NCBI RefSeq assembly: GCF_016307205.1
Contig: NZ_JAEIJD010000007.1
Location: 62,001 to 126,000, forward strand
DNA length: 64,000 nt
Source: Pontibaca salina
GTDB lineage: Bacteria > Pseudomonadota > Alphaproteobacteria > Rhodobacterales > Rhodobacteraceae
Direction: 5' to 3'
A program made the position numbers and the translations under genes. The notes below the pieces were generated by a model that worked only from the letters and a program-made list of their open reading frames with translations, was not told the origin of the DNA and searched no databases. The stretch's first letter is position 1, and each line of letters starts with the position of its first letter. Below, piece by piece: positions 50,977 through 60,955 of this stretch.

Positions 50977-51010
50977 CAGATTGTCTCTCTGTGCGCGCGG
51001 CAGGCGTGAG

Positions 51011-51048
51011 AGCCTCCGGCGGGGATATTTTGGGCAAGAAGAAGCAAG
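51011..51048. repeat. Rhodobacteraceae-type intergenic repeat, copy A
   Basis: Lies in the 82-bp gap between nuoD and nuoE. It contains GATATTTTGGGCAAGAAGAAG next to CTCCGGCGGGG. The second copy at 57931-57983 shares the core ATATTT, GGCAAGAAGAAG and flanking G/C-rich part in the same orientation relative to the surrounding genes. Such elements recur between genes in this family, from memory. Confidence 0.6.
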
Positions 51049-51058
51049 GGCGTTATGT

Positions 51059-52285
51059 TCATCGGTCGATCTCTCCGAACACGATGTCCAAGGTGCCCAA
51101 GATCGCGGAAACATCGGCCAGCATATGGCCCACGCATAGGTGGTCCATGGCTTGCAGGTGCAAGAAACCAGGGGCACGCAGCTTGGCGCGATAGGGCCGA
51201 TTGGTGCCGTCGGCCACCATATAAACGCCGAACTCACCTTTGGGCGCCTCCACCGCGGCGTAAACTTCGCCCGCTGGCACGTGGAAGCCTTCGGTGTAGA
51301 GCTTGAAATGGTGGATCAGCGCTTCCATCGACGTTTTCATGTCGCTGCGTGTTGGCGGTGTCAGCTTGCCCCGCACCAGAACCGGCCCGGGTTCGGCGCG
51401 CAGCTTTTCGATCGCCTGACGGATAATCAGCGTCGACTGCCGCATCTCCTCCATCCGCACCAGGTACCGATCATAGCAATCGCCATTTTTGCCGACGGGA
51501 ATCTGGAAGTCGAATTCATCATAGCATTCATAGGGTTGCGAACGGCGCAAGTCCCAGGCCAGCCCCGACCCACGCACCATCACACCCGAGAACCCCCATT
51601 CAAGGATGTCCTCTTCGGTGACGATACCGATATCGGCATTGCGCTGCTTAAAGACGCGGTTCTCGGTCAGCAACAGCTCGATATCATCAAGAACCTCGGG
51701 GAAGGCCTCGGCCCAAGCCTCGATATCGTCGAGCAGGTCGGGTGGCAGATCGCGGTGAACGCCGCCGGGGCGGAAATAGGCCGCATGCAGGCGGGCTCCG
51801 CAGGCGCGCTCGTAAAAGATCATCAGCTTTTCGCGCTCTTCAAAGCCCCAGAGTGGCGGAGTCAGTGCGCCCACATCCATGGCTTGAGTGGTGACATTCA
51901 GCAGATGGTTCAGAACGCGGCCAATTTCGGAATAAAGCACCCGGATCAAGCTGGCGCGCCGCGGTATGGTGGTGCCCGTCAGCTTCTCAATGGCCATACA
52001 CCAAGCATGTTCTTGATTCATCGGAGCCACATAGTCCAACCGATCAAGATAGGGCATGTTTTGCAGATAGGTGCGGCTTTCCATCAGCTTTTCGGTGCCG
52101 CGATGCAACAGACCGATATGCGGATCGACCCGCTTGACGATCTCTCCGTCCAGTTCCAGCACCATACGCAGCACCCCATGCGCCGCCGGGTGCTGAGGGC
52201 CAAAGTTGATGTTGAAATTGCGGATCTGCTGCTCACCTGTCAGCGCGTCAACCGAACCGTCATCGAATTTCGAGCCGTCCATCAT
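51059..52285 (-). CDS. nuoD: NADH-quinone oxidoreductase subunit D
   Basis: A 408-residue subunit of the quinone-reducing module. [19 protein letters not shown], a quinone-site His segment, is at the N-terminus, and [16 protein letters not shown]-type sequence occurs in the middle. I chose the ATG at 52285 because it overlaps the stop of the 56-codon ORF before it (ATGA). Confidence 0.96.
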   Translation of the reverse strand: MMDGSKFDDGSVDALTGEQQIRNFNINFGPQHPAAHGVLRMVLELDGEIVKRVDPHIGLLHRGTEKLMESRTYLQNMPYLDRLDYVAPMNQEHAWCMAIEKLTGTTIPRRASLIRVLYSEIGRVLNHLLNVTTQAMDVGALTPPLWGFEEREKLMIFYERACGARLHAAYFRPGGVHRDLPPDLLDDIEAWAEAFPEVLDDIELLLTENRVFKQRNADIGIVTEEDILEWGFSGVMVRGSGLAWDLRRSQPYECYDEFDFQIPVGKNGDCYDRYLVRMEEMRQSTLIIRQAIEKLRAEPGPVLVRGKLTPPTRSDMKTSMEALIHHFKLYTEGFHVPAGEVYAAVEAPKGEFGVYMVADGTNRPYRAKLRAPGFLHLQAMDHLCVGHMLADVSAILGTLDIVFGEIDR

Positions 52286-52452
52286 TTTCTCTCCAGCTCC
52301 TGCAGTTTCAGCCCCATCCACCGAAGCGACCCAAGGGGTCCCAAGGGAATTGGGTGTAGTGCAGCCCCAATTTTATTGACCCCGAAAGGCAGCAGCCTGA
52401 CCATCGGGATGGCCGTGAGCGCCGACAGGATCAGCCACCACAGCGTGCCCAT
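52282..52452 (-). CDS. Unrecognised 56-residue membrane protein between nuoC and nuoD
   Basis: The predicted product begins [20 protein letters not shown], one hydrophobic helix of about 22 residues, and continues with a short basic tail ending LQELERK. Its ATG shares one base with the nuoC stop (TAATG) and its stop overlaps the nuoD start (ATGA). That double coupling in a dense operon is the main evidence that it is translated. I know no family for it. It could be a small complex I accessory subunit or assembly factor; that is inference. Confidence 0.6.
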   Translation of the reverse strand: MGTLWWLILSALTAIPMVRLLPFGVNKIGAALHPIPLGPLGSLRWMGLKLQELERK

Positions 52453-53084
52453 TACTTGGCCTTCTCTTTCGACGCCTGCCCGTCCGCTGTCGTCTTTTCG
52501 TCGCCGGGCAGGATGTATTCTGCGCCCTCCCACGGGCTCATGAAATCGAACTGGCGATATTCCTGTACCAGCGAAACCGGCTCGTAGACGACGCGTTTCT
52601 GTTCTTCGTCATAGCGGACTTCGGTATAGCCGGTGGTCGGAAAATCCTTGCGCAGCGGAAACCCGCGAAACCCGTAATCGGTCAGCAGGCGGCGCAGATC
52701 TGGGTGACCAGTGAACAGGATTCCGAACATGTCGAACACCTCGCGCTCGAACCAGTTGGCCGAAGGGTGCGGACCGGTAATCGACGGCACCATATCGTCT
52801 TCGCGAATTGCGACCCGCAGTCGGACGCGGTGATTCTGGTACATCGACAGAAAATGGTACACGAGGTCGAAACGCTTGGGGCGTTCAGGGTGATCGACGG
52901 CGGTGATGTCGATCAAGGTCGAAAATTTGCAGGACGAATCGGCCTTAAGAAACTCGACCAAGGGAAGCAGATGCGTCAGCGACACATCCAGCGTCAATTC
53001 GTCCATCGCAACCTGACGGCCAAGTATGGCGTCGGGGCGCAATTGTTCAATATGGGCACCAAGTTGGTTCAACGAATCGGTCAT
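52452..53084 (-). CDS. nuoC: NADH-quinone oxidoreductase subunit C
   Basis: A 210-residue peripheral-arm subunit. Family marks are [20 protein letters not shown] and the ERE-F-MFGI stretch ([21 protein letters not shown], shown in part), followed by [17 protein letters not shown] 53084 overlaps the nuoB stop by four bases; longer in-frame starts lie inside nuoB. Confidence 0.95.
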   Translation of the reverse strand: MTDSLNQLGAHIEQLRPDAILGRQVAMDELTLDVSLTHLLPLVEFLKADSSCKFSTLIDITAVDHPERPKRFDLVYHFLSMYQNHRVRLRVAIREDDMVPSITGPHPSANWFEREVFDMFGILFTGHPDLRRLLTDYGFRGFPLRKDFPTTGYTEVRYDEEQKRVVYEPVSLVQEYRQFDFMSPWEGAEYILPGDEKTTADGQASKEKAK

Positions 53085-53614
53085 CGTGTGATCGTCCCTG
53101 TGCGGCGGATCTTGCGCTGTAACTGCAGCAGCCCGTAAAGCAGCGCCTCGGCAGTCGGTGGGCAACCTGGCACATAGACATCCACGGGCACCACACGGTC
53201 ACAACCGCGTACGACCGAATAGCTGTAATGGTAATACCCCCCACCATTGGCGCAACTGCCCATGCTGATGACATAGCGCGGCTCGGGCATCTGGTCGTAG
53301 ACCTTGCGCAGCGCCGGGGCCATCTTGTTGGTCAGCGTGCCGGCCACGATCATCACGTCTGACTGTCGCGGGCTGGCGCGGGGCGCGATACCAAAGCGCT
53401 CGGCATCGTAGCGCGGCATCGAAACATGCATCATTTCGACTGCACAACAGGCCAGGCCAAAGGTCATCCAGTGCAGTGATCCCGTGCGACCCCAGTTGAT
53501 CAAGTCCTCGACCGAGGTGAGCAGGAAGCCCTTGTCCTGCAGCTCTCGATTCAGCGCCTGCGTTGTCACCTCGCGGTCAGCGCCGGCAGTGTTGGCTCCG
53601 GTCATCACTCCCAT
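53081..53614 (-). CDS. nuoB: NADH-quinone oxidoreductase subunit B
   Basis: A 177-residue subunit holding cluster N2. The cysteine ligands are in [18 protein letters not shown] and [14 protein letters not shown] 53614 was chosen; ATG 53605, which shares a base with the nuoA stop, is also possible. Confidence 0.96.
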   Translation of the reverse strand: MGVMTGANTAGADREVTTQALNRELQDKGFLLTSVEDLINWGRTGSLHWMTFGLACCAVEMMHVSMPRYDAERFGIAPRASPRQSDVMIVAGTLTNKMAPALRKVYDQMPEPRYVISMGSCANGGGYYHYSYSVVRGCDRVVPVDVYVPGCPPTAEALLYGLLQLQRKIRRTGTITR

Positions 53615-53970
53615 TCCAGCCCCCCCTTCTTCCACTCATAGGCGAACCCGACGGTCAGGACCGCCAAGAACATCATCATCGACCAAAACCCAACCATGCT
53701 CACGTCCTTGAAGGCGACCGCCCATGGGAACAGAAAAGCGATTTCCAGATCGAAAATGATGAACAGAATTGCCACCAGATAATAGCGCACATCAAATTTC
53801 ATTCGCGCATCGTCGAAGGCGTTGAAACCACATTCATAGGCGCTGACCTTTTCGGGATCGGGGTTGCGGACGGCCAGCACGACAGCGGCCAGAATCAGCA
53901 CTGCGCCCAGTCCCACGGCAACGCCGAAAAAAATCAGGATCGGGAGGTATTCCCGCAACATCTCTTCCAC
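53605..53970 (-). CDS. nuoA: NADH-quinone oxidoreductase subunit A
   Basis: A 121-residue membrane subunit with three helices; the loop [20 protein letters not shown] is diagnostic. AAGGAG (plus-strand 53977-53982) lies six bases before a GTG at 53970, which I take as the start over the ATG at 53961. First gene of the nuo operon. Confidence 0.95.
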   Translation of the reverse strand: MEEMLREYLPILIFFGVAVGLGAVLILAAVVLAVRNPDPEKVSAYECGFNAFDDARMKFDVRYYLVAILFIIFDLEIAFLFPWAVAFKDVSMVGFWSMMMFLAVLTVGFAYEWKKGGLEWE

Positions 53971-54036
53971 GAGCGGCTCCTTCGTAATCTGCGCGTGCGA
54001 CGGGGTGTCGCGACTGGGCCTGTTGACTTGGCACGC

Positions 54037-54065
54037 TGTCTATCCCTGTGCGCGATGGGGGTCAA
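54037..54065 (-). promoter_or_regulatory. Candidate promoter of the nuo operon
   Basis: On the minus strand TTGACC (54065-54060) is followed 17 bases later by TAGACA (54042-54037), about 67 bases before the nuoA start. The -35 match is good (5 of 6), the -10 match poor, as is common in this family. The 289-bp gap 53971-54259 contains no gene. Confidence 0.35.
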
Positions 54066-54259
54066 CGGGGCGGACCCGACAAAGCGCGACTGAAATGCCG
54101 CCCTGGGGTGCGGGACGTCAATTGTGACCCCAAACCTGTTGTTTTATGAACACATAACCACTGCACGGCGCGCCTGCGCCCGACTCAGCAGACCCCTTTT
54201 TGGGCTGCTGCATCTGCAAAACTGCGACGGCGCTCGATTGTATCTAAAGCATTCTCGGC

Positions 54260-55042
54260 TCAGCGCGCCCAATTCGGCTTGCGCTTGTCGAAAAATGCAG
54301 CGATCCCCTCTTTCGCTTCATCGGTTTCCCAACCCGCCACCAGCGCCGCAATGCTCTGGTCGATGATCGCATCGGTGATGGGGGGCGCCAGCGCGTGGAT
54401 CATTGCTTTAGCCGCAGCCACCGCCCCCGGCGCACACTTAAGATAAGAGGTGAGTTCAGCCTCGACAACCTCGACCAGGTCTCCGGCGGGCACAACCCGC
54501 GCCAGCAAACCCAGATCGACCGCTTCGCGCGCCTTGATAACGCGGCCAGACATGACCACCCTCCGCGCCCGTGAAGCGCCCATGCGGGCGATCACATAGG
54601 GCCCGATGGTGGCCGGGATCAGACCCAGCCGCGTCTCCGTCAGGGCCATTTTCACATGGTCTGCACCGATGGCCATATCGCAGACGCTGATCAAGCCGAT
54701 GCCCCCGCCGAAAGCATTGCCCTGAATCGCGCCAATCAGCGGTTTCGGCAGATTGTTGAACGCCTGCAACATTTCCGCCAGCGCGCGCGCCTCGGAAAAG
54801 CGGACTTCGGGCTGCGCCACCATCTGCGCCCGCATCCAGCCCAAATCGGCCCCCGCGCAAAAACTGTCTCCCGCCCCGGAGAGGAGTACCGCCCGCACCG
54901 CTTTATTCGCCCCCAATTCTGCCGCTGCCTGTTTCAGTTCGGCGATCATCTGGCCAGACATGGCGTTGTGCTTGTCAGCCCGACTCAGGGTCAGTCGCGC
55001 GATACCACCGGGATCGACCTCCAATTCAAGCGTTTCAAACAT
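54260..55042 (-). CDS. liuC: Methylglutaconyl-CoA hydratase (enoyl-CoA hydratase family)
   Basis: A 260-residue crotonase. The oxyanion-hole stretches are AGADLGWM near 62-69 and GNAFGGGIGLI near 110-120, with Glu/Asp around DMAIGAD. Within the leucine pathway it would hydrate 3-methylglutaconyl-CoA to HMG-CoA; the specific substrate is inferred from its place at the end of the liu operon. It overlaps the HMG-CoA lyase gene by eight bases. Confidence 0.88.
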   Translation of the reverse strand: MFETLELEVDPGGIARLTLSRADKHNAMSGQMIAELKQAAAELGANKAVRAVLLSGAGDSFCAGADLGWMRAQMVAQPEVRFSEARALAEMLQAFNNLPKPLIGAIQGNAFGGGIGLISVCDMAIGADHVKMALTETRLGLIPATIGPYVIARMGASRARRVVMSGRVIKAREAVDLGLLARVVPAGDLVEVVEAELTSYLKCAPGAVAAAKAMIHALAPPITDAIIDQSIAALVAGWETDEAKEGIAAFFDKRKPNWAR

Positions 55043-55898
55043 CGGCCCCTTCCCGCATGGCCTGTGACAGCCCGGCGGCCTCGCGCAACACGTCCATGTT
55101 CAGCCCGGTGTTATAGCCGAGCCGCTCCAGATGCGCCGCGACCGCTTCAGTCGCTACGTTGCCCGGGGCGCCAGGTGCATATGGGCAGCCGCCCAGCCCG
55201 CCTATCGCTGCGTCGAACACCCGCAACCCCAAGGCCAGTGAGGCATCAATATTGGCAATCGCCCGCCCGCCGGTGTCATGATAGTGCCCCGCCAGACGCC
55301 CCACTGGAACGACATCGCGCACCTTGATCAGCATCTTCGTAATACTGTCCGGCGTAGCCCGGCCAATCGTGTCCCCGAGCGAAATTTCATAGCAGCCCAG
55401 CGCGAACAGCCGATCCGCCAAAGCCGCCACCTGCGCTGGTGGCGTCTTGCCGTCAAACGGGCAATCGGTCACGCATGAAATATAGCCGCGGACCGGCAGA
55501 TCGATATTGCGCGCCGCCTCCAGTATCGGTTGGAACCGCTCCAGCGCTTCCGATATGCTGGCATTCATATTCGCCCGCGAAAATCCCTCGCTGGCCGAAG
55601 CGAAGACCGCGATTTCATCCGCCCCCGCCACAAGCGCAGCCTCGTAGCCTTGCATATTCGGCGTCAGCGCCGCATAGCGCACCCCCGGCGCGCGACTGAT
55701 ACCCGCCAGAACCCCTGCCGTTTCCGCCATCTGTGGTACCCATTTCGGGCTCACAAAACTGCCAACTTCTATCCGCGAAAACCCGGCTCGGCTCAGGCAA
55801 TCAATCAGCGCGACTTTTTCCGACAGGGGAATGCTACGCGTTTCGTCTTGCAGGCCATCGCGTGGCCCGACCTCATAAATCTCAACCGCATTACCCAT
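55035..55898 (-). CDS. mvaB: Hydroxymethylglutaryl-CoA lyase
   Basis: A 287-residue TIM-barrel enzyme that cleaves HMG-CoA to acetoacetate and acetyl-CoA. GPRDGLQDE near residues 11-19 and the C-terminal loop GGLGGCPYAPGAPGN with its catalytic Cys are diagnostic; GHYHDTGG provides metal-binding His residues. I chose ATG 55898 (MGNAVEIYEVGP) by homology. Confidence 0.94.
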   Translation of the reverse strand: MGNAVEIYEVGPRDGLQDETRSIPLSEKVALIDCLSRAGFSRIEVGSFVSPKWVPQMAETAGVLAGISRAPGVRYAALTPNMQGYEAALVAGADEIAVFASASEGFSRANMNASISEALERFQPILEAARNIDLPVRGYISCVTDCPFDGKTPPAQVAALADRLFALGCYEISLGDTIGRATPDSITKMLIKVRDVVPVGRLAGHYHDTGGRAIANIDASLALGLRVFDAAIGGLGGCPYAPGAPGNVATEAVAAHLERLGYNTGLNMDVLREAAGLSQAMREGADV

Positions 55899-55963
55899 TG
55901 CCGACCCCTTGTCTTTTTCTGGTTTCAAATACCCAATTCCGTCGGTCGCCCCAGTTGCGCAGT

Positions 55964-57901
55964 CTATTTTACCAGGGGCTCCAGCCGCACCAACGCCGCA
56001 CCCACCTCAACCTGCGCACCGGCTTGGGTGAGCACCTCGGCCACCACCCCGTCACGCGCCGCCAGTAAAGCGTGCTCCATCTTCATTGCCTCCAGCACCG
56101 CCAGTTGATCGCCCTCTGTCACAGCTTGGCCTACCTTTATCAAAACCGCCTTGACCACTCCCGGCATCGGCGCCTCGGCGAGATCGCCACCGCCTAGAGA
56201 ACCCGCCGCGCGCTCTAACGGATCGATCACAGTAAAAGGCAGCCCATAGTCATCAAACACCGTGATGATCGCCCCGGCAAGCGTTGTCTGCGCCAGGGCC
56301 GCGCCGTCAATCCTCCACTCATTGTTAACTCGTTTGGCTGTAATGCGCTGGCCGTTCGTCGACCAGTCCTGTCGATCCGGGCCTTTGGCCCGCAATGTCA
56401 CTCTGATTTCTTCGCCTTCAAACCCCAAGGTTACATCATGTTCAAGCGCGTCCCACAGGCTGAAGCCACGGTCCCAGCCATCTTGCCCGGCGGCTGTTGC
56501 GGCCATCGCCGCAGCGATCACATGTCCGGGTTGTGGGTGCAGCTTGCGCACCAGATCGTCGATGTCCCGCGCGATCAGCCCGGTATCAACATCGCCAGCA
56601 GCAACCGCCGGATGACGCGCCAATGCGCCCAAAAAGGCCAGGTTGGTGACCGAACCAGCCACCTGCGTGCGGGCAAGTGCGCGCGTGAGGCGCGACAACG
56701 CAACCGCGCGCGTCGGCCCGTGTACAATCACCTTGGCGATCATCGGATCATAAAAGGGGCTGATCGCATCACCCCTGCGCACCCCACTGTCGGCGCGGCA
56801 GAACTCAGGAAAGCGCAGATGTGTCAAGGTGCCCGTCGCGGGCAAGAACCCCTTGGCCACGTCCTCGGCATAGAGCCGGGCCTCAAAGGCGTGACCCGTG
56901 ATCCTCAGATCTTTCTGGCGCAGCGGTAGCGGTTCACCTGCGGCGACGCGCAGCTGCCACTCCACCAGATCGACCCCGGTGATTGCCTCCGTTACCGGGT
57001 GCTCGACCTGAAGTCGGGTGTTCATCTCCATGAACCAGAACCGGTCGGGGCGCAGGCCGTCGGAGGCATCAACGATGAATTCAACCGTGCCCGCGCCTGT
57101 GTAGCCGATAGCCTCGGCGGCGCGCACTGCCGCCTGTCCCATCGCGTCGCGCATCTCGGCCGTCATACCCGGCGCCGGAGCCTCTTCGATCACTTTCTGG
57201 TGGCGGCGTTGCAGCGAGCAGTCGCGCTCAAACAGATGCAGCGCGGCTTTTCCATCGCCAAAGACCTGAACCTCGATATGGCGCGGCCTGGTGATATATT
57301 TCTCAAGCAGCACCTTGTCGTTCCCAAAAGCGGTGCGGGCTTCGCTGCGGGCACTTTCCAGAGCCGGGCCAAAACTGGCCGAATCCTCGACCAAGCGCAT
57401 GCCTTTGCCGCCCCCGCCAGCGACCGCCTTGATCAGCAGCGGAAAGCCGATTTTATCGGCTTCTTGCGCGAGGTGGTCGGGGTCCTGGCTATCGCCGTGA
57501 TAGCCCGGCACCACCGGCACGCCAGCCTGCACCATCAGCACCTTGGCGGCATCCTTCATCCCCATCTTGCCGATCGCGCTTGCCGAGGGGCCGATGAAGA
57601 CCAGCCCGGCGGCTTCGACCGCCTGCACGAAATCCGGGTTCTCGGACAGGAACCCATAGCCGGGATGGATTGCCTGCGCGCCGGTATTCAACGCAGCATC
57701 GATAACCGCCGCACCGCGCAGGTAGCTGTCGGCCGGGGCCGGACCGCCGATGGGCACCGAAAGATCCGCCATCTGCACATGTTTGGCGCCCGCATCAACA
57801 TCCGAATAGACCGCGATGCAACGCAGGCCCATCGCCTGTGCGGTCGCAATCACCCGGCAGGCGATTTCGCCGCGATTGGCTATGAGGATCGTGTCGAACA
57901 T
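55964..57901 (-). CDS. mccA: Methylcrotonyl-CoA carboxylase, biotin-containing alpha subunit
   Basis: A 645-residue protein with biotin carboxylase and biotin carrier. N-terminal domain FDTILIANRGEIACRV, ATP-grasp with KAVAGGGGKGMR, then MEMNTRLQVEHPVTE; the carrier domain has EAMKMEH with the biotinyl lysine at about residue 607. It carboxylates biotin and feeds the beta subunit encoded upstream. Biotin would be attached by the birA product at 36257. Confidence 0.95.
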   Translation of the reverse strand: MFDTILIANRGEIACRVIATAQAMGLRCIAVYSDVDAGAKHVQMADLSVPIGGPAPADSYLRGAAVIDAALNTGAQAIHPGYGFLSENPDFVQAVEAAGLVFIGPSASAIGKMGMKDAAKVLMVQAGVPVVPGYHGDSQDPDHLAQEADKIGFPLLIKAVAGGGGKGMRLVEDSASFGPALESARSEARTAFGNDKVLLEKYITRPRHIEVQVFGDGKAALHLFERDCSLQRRHQKVIEEAPAPGMTAEMRDAMGQAAVRAAEAIGYTGAGTVEFIVDASDGLRPDRFWFMEMNTRLQVEHPVTEAITGVDLVEWQLRVAAGEPLPLRQKDLRITGHAFEARLYAEDVAKGFLPATGTLTHLRFPEFCRADSGVRRGDAISPFYDPMIAKVIVHGPTRAVALSRLTRALARTQVAGSVTNLAFLGALARHPAVAAGDVDTGLIARDIDDLVRKLHPQPGHVIAAAMAATAAGQDGWDRGFSLWDALEHDVTLGFEGEEIRVTLRAKGPDRQDWSTNGQRITAKRVNNEWRIDGAALAQTTLAGAIITVFDDYGLPFTVIDPLERAAGSLGGGDLAEAPMPGVVKAVLIKVGQAVTEGDQLAVLEAMKMEHALLAARDGVVAEVLTQAGAQVEVGAALVRLEPLVK

Positions 57902-57930
57902 CGGTCGGGTCCTTATGTCGCCCGTTGGAG

Positions 57931-57983
57931 CGGGGGCTGCCGGCCCCCGGACCCCCGGAAATATTTATGGCAAGAAGAAGCCA
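57931..57983. repeat. Rhodobacteraceae-type intergenic repeat, copy B, with hairpin
   Basis: Occupies most of the 89-bp gap between mccA and mccB. CGGGGGC (57931-57937) and GCCCCCG (57943-57949) form a 7-bp stem with loop TGCCG, followed by ACCCCCGGAAATATTTATGG and then the CAAGAAGAAG core shared with copy A. It sits within an operon, so it may act as an attenuator or processing site. Confidence 0.6.
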
Positions 57984-57990
57984 ATATGCA

Positions 57991-59595
57991 TCACATCCGA
58001 AACACGCCGAAGCGCGTGTCGGCGATCGGTGCGTTCAAAGCTGCGCGCAGGCTTAGCGCCAGCACGTCGCGGGATTTGCGCGGGTCGATCACCCCATCAT
58101 CCCAGAGCCGCGCGCTGGCGTAGAGCGGATGCGACTGTTCTTCGAACATTGCGATGGTGGGGCGCTTGAATTCGGCCTCCTGCTGGGCCGACCATGAGCC
58201 GCCTTGGCGTTCAATCGCGTCACGTTTTACGGTGGCCAGCACCCCGGCGGCCTGCTCGCCGCCCATCACCGAGATGCGGCTATTGGGCCATGTCCACAGG
58301 AATCGCGGCTGGAAGGCGCGCCCTGCCATGCCGTAATTGCCCGCACCGAAGGAACCGCCGACCAGCAGAGTGACCTTGGGCACCGCCGTGGTGGCCACCG
58401 CCGTGACCAATTTGGCACCATGGCGGGCGATGCCTTCGTTTTCGTATTTGCGCCCAACCATGAAGCCCGTGATGTTCTGCAGGAACACCAGCGGAATCTT
58501 GCGTTGGCTGCAAAGCTCCACGAAATGCGCGCCTTTCAGGGCGGATTCGGAGAACAGCACACCGTTATTGGCGACGATCCCGATCGGGCAGCCACGCAGA
58601 TGGGCAAAGCCAGTCACCAGCGTCTCGCCGAAGCGCGGCTTGAATTCGTCAAAGCGGCTGCCATCGACCACACGGGCGATCACTTCGCGGATATCAAAGG
58701 GCGTGCGCAAACCGGCGGGCACAACGCCGAGGATTTCTTCGGGATCATAGACCGGCTCCTCGCTGGGCTGCCATTGCACCGTTTCGGGGCGGGCGCGGTT
58801 CAGGTTGCCGACGGCGCGGCGCGCCAGCGCCAGCGCGTGGGCGTCGTCTTCGGCCAGATAATCGGCGACACCGGACAGGCGCGTGTGTACATCGCCGCCG
58901 CCCAGTTCCTCGGCGCTGACGACCTCGCCTGTCGCAGCCTTGACCAGCGGTGGCCCAGCGAGGAAGATGGTGCCCTGATCGCGCACGATGATGGTAATGT
59001 CGGACATCGCCGGCACATAAGCCCCGCCGGCGGTGCAGGATCCCATGACCACCGCAATTTGCGGAATGCCGCGCGCCGACATGTTTGCCTGATTGTAGAA
59101 GATGCGCCCGAAGTGATCGCGGTCGGGAAAGACCTCGTCCTGGTTCGGCAGGTTGGCGCCGCCCGAATCCACCAGATAGATGCAGGGTAATTCGTTTTCG
59201 GCGGCGATTTCCTGAGCCCGCAGGTGTTTCTTGACCGTCATCGGATAATAGGTACCGCCCTTCACAGTGGCGTCATTGCACACCACCATCACGTCCTGAC
59301 CGTGAACTTGTCCGATCCCAGCAATCACCCCGGCAGCCGGAGCGTCGCCGCCATACATGCCATGCGCCGCCGTCGCGCCGATTTCCAGAAACGGGCTACC
59401 GGCATCCAGCAGGTTGGCCACCCGGCGGCGCGGCAGCATCTTGCCGCGCTCGAGATGGCGGGCGCGGGCGCGCTCCCCGCCGCCTTGCGCCGCAGCCTCT
59501 GCGGCGGCGTGGATGGTTTCCAGGGCCTCCAGATGCGCCTGCCGGTTCTGGCGAAATTCCTCCGAGGACGGGACCGCGCGGGATGTCAATATCAC
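57991..59595 (-). CDS. mccB: Methylcrotonyl-CoA carboxylase, carboxyltransferase beta subunit
   Basis: A 534-residue crotonase-fold carboxyltransferase. Features include [20 protein letters not shown], the [15 protein letters not shown] stretch and [17 protein letters not shown]-terminal [19 protein letters not shown] is typical of acyl-CoA carboxylase beta chains. Transfers carboxyl from biotin to 3-methylcrotonyl-CoA. Methylcrotonyl rather than propionyl specificity is inferred from the operon. Confidence 0.94.
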   Translation of the reverse strand: MILTSRAVPSSEEFRQNRQAHLEALETIHAAAEAAAQGGGERARARHLERGKMLPRRRVANLLDAGSPFLEIGATAAHGMYGGDAPAAGVIAGIGQVHGQDVMVVCNDATVKGGTYYPMTVKKHLRAQEIAAENELPCIYLVDSGGANLPNQDEVFPDRDHFGRIFYNQANMSARGIPQIAVVMGSCTAGGAYVPAMSDITIIVRDQGTIFLAGPPLVKAATGEVVSAEELGGGDVHTRLSGVADYLAEDDAHALALARRAVGNLNRARPETVQWQPSEEPVYDPEEILGVVPAGLRTPFDIREVIARVVDGSRFDEFKPRFGETLVTGFAHLRGCPIGIVANNGVLFSESALKGAHFVELCSQRKIPLVFLQNITGFMVGRKYENEGIARHGAKLVTAVATTAVPKVTLLVGGSFGAGNYGMAGRAFQPRFLWTWPNSRISVMGGEQAAGVLATVKRDAIERQGGSWSAQQEAEFKRPTIAMFEEQSHPLYASARLWDDGVIDPRKSRDVLALSLRAALNAPIADTRFGVFRM

Positions 59596-59654
59596 GTCAC
59601 AATCTCCATTTGGGCCGCCGCCATTTTGTGAGATGTGCCATCGTTCTGCTCACG

Positions 59655-60815
59655 CTAGACCATCGCCCCCATCATTTCGCGTCCGATCAGCATGCGGCGG
59701 ATTTCCGATGTTCCGGCACCGATCTCCATCAGTTTGGCGTCGCGAAAGAGGCGCGCCACAGGGTTGTCCGACAGATACCCCGCCCCGCCCATGGCCTGCA
59801 CCGCCTGATGGGCCTGCACCATCGCCTGTTCGCTGGCGTAAAGGCAACAGGCGGCGGCATCTTGCCGGGTCACGTCGCCCCGATCGCAAGTCTTGGCGAC
59901 CTCGTAGACATAGGCGCGCGCCGAATTCATTGCCGTATACATATCGGCGATCTTGCCCTGCATCAGCTGGAACATCCCGATCGGTTGGCCGAATTGCTTG
60001 CGCGCGGCCAAATAAGGCATGATCTCGTCGAGACAGGCGGCCATGATGCCCAGCCCGATACCGGCCAGCACGACGCGTTCGTAATCCAGCCCCGACATCA
60101 ACACCTGCACCCCCTTGCCCTCTTGGCCCAGCACGTTCTCGAACGGGACTTCCACATTGTCAAAGACCAATTCGGCGGTGTTGCTGCCACGCATGCCCAG
60201 CTTGTCGAAATGCGGCCCGGTGGAAAATCCCGGCATCGTCTTTTCAACCAGGAAAGCAGTGATGCCCTTGCTGCCCGCGTCAGCGTCGGACTTGGCATAG
60301 ACCACGATTGTATCGGCCTCGGGGCCATTTGTGATCCAGTATTTATTGCCGTTCAGCCGGTAATGATCGTTGTGTTTTTCGGCGCGAAGCTTCATCGACA
60401 CGACGTCCGACCCTGCCCCGGCCTCGGACATCGCCAATGCTCCGACATGTTCCCCCGAAACCAGTTTTGGCAAATATTTGCGTTTCTGAGCGTCGCTGCC
60501 ATTCAACTTGATCTGATTCACGCAAAGGTTGGAATGCGCGCCATAAGACAGGGCGATGCTGGCCGAGGCCCGGGCTATTTCTTCGACTGCAACCACATGG
60601 GCGAGATAGGACAAATTCGCACCGCCGTAGTCTTCGGATACGGTGAGGCCCAACACGCCCAATTCGCCCATTTCGCGCCAGAGTTCGTGGGAAAATTTGT
60701 TCTTGCGGTCGATTTCAGCGGCCATCGGCTTGACCCGGTTTTGCGCCCAGCGGTGGACAGTATCACGCAGAGCATTCACGTCATCGCCCAGATCGAAGCT
60801 CATGGTTGCGTTGAA
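59655..60815 (-). CDS. ivd: Isovaleryl-CoA dehydrogenase
   Basis: A 386-residue FAD enzyme of the acyl-CoA dehydrogenase family, first CoA-thioester step of leucine breakdown. [19 protein letters not shown] is the flavin segment, and the glutamate in [16 protein letters not shown] is at the position used as catalytic base in isovaleryl-CoA dehydrogenases, which separates them from most other members. GGGAGGG just upstream supports ATG 60815. First gene of the liu operon. Confidence 0.94.
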   Translation of the reverse strand, partial: FNATMSFDLGDDVNALRDTVHRWAQNRVKPMAAEIDRKNKFSHELWREMGELGVLGLTVSEDYGGANLSYLAHVVAVEEIARASASIALSYGAHSNLCVNQIKLNGSDAQKRKYLPKLVSGEHVGALAMSEAGAGSDVVSMKLRAEKHNDHYRLNGNKYWITNGPEADTIVVYAKSDADAGSKGITAFLVEKTMPGFSTGPHFDKLGMRGSNTAELVFDNVEVPFENVLGQEGKGVQVLMSGLDYERVVLAGIGLGIMAACLDEIMPYLAARKQFGQPIGMFQLMQGKIADMYTAMNSARAYVYEVAKTCDRGDVTRQDAAACCLYASEQAMVQAHQAVQAMGGAGYLSDNPVARLFRDAKLMEIGAGTSEIRRMLIGREMMGAMV

Positions 60816-60842
60816 CATCCGCGCCCTCCCTGATTTCAACCT

Positions 60843-60860
60843 ATTGAACACATGTACAAT
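60843..60860. promoter_or_regulatory. Imperfect 18-bp palindrome, candidate liu operator
   Basis: ATTGAACACATGTACAAT: the two 9-base halves match at seven of nine positions as inverted repeats. It lies 28-45 bp upstream of the ivd start, between the liu operon and the divergent CreA-like gene, as expected for a leucine-pathway regulator. No regulator gene is present in the window. Confidence 0.4.
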
Positions 60861-60955
60861 ACTTTAGCATCTACCCCCTGCCCGGTCCATTGCAGGCTGG
60901 CGCGGGCGTGCCGCTACGTTAGATTGGACCCATTGCGTTCAAAAAGGAATACGCC

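Noticed and set aside
51140-52543. A 467-codon plus-strand frame opposite nuoD
   Set aside because: Antisense of nuoD with no family features.
59583-60833. A 416-codon plus-strand frame opposite isovaleryl-CoA dehydrogenase
   Set aside because: Antisense of a well-supported gene; low-complexity His/Arg-rich composition.
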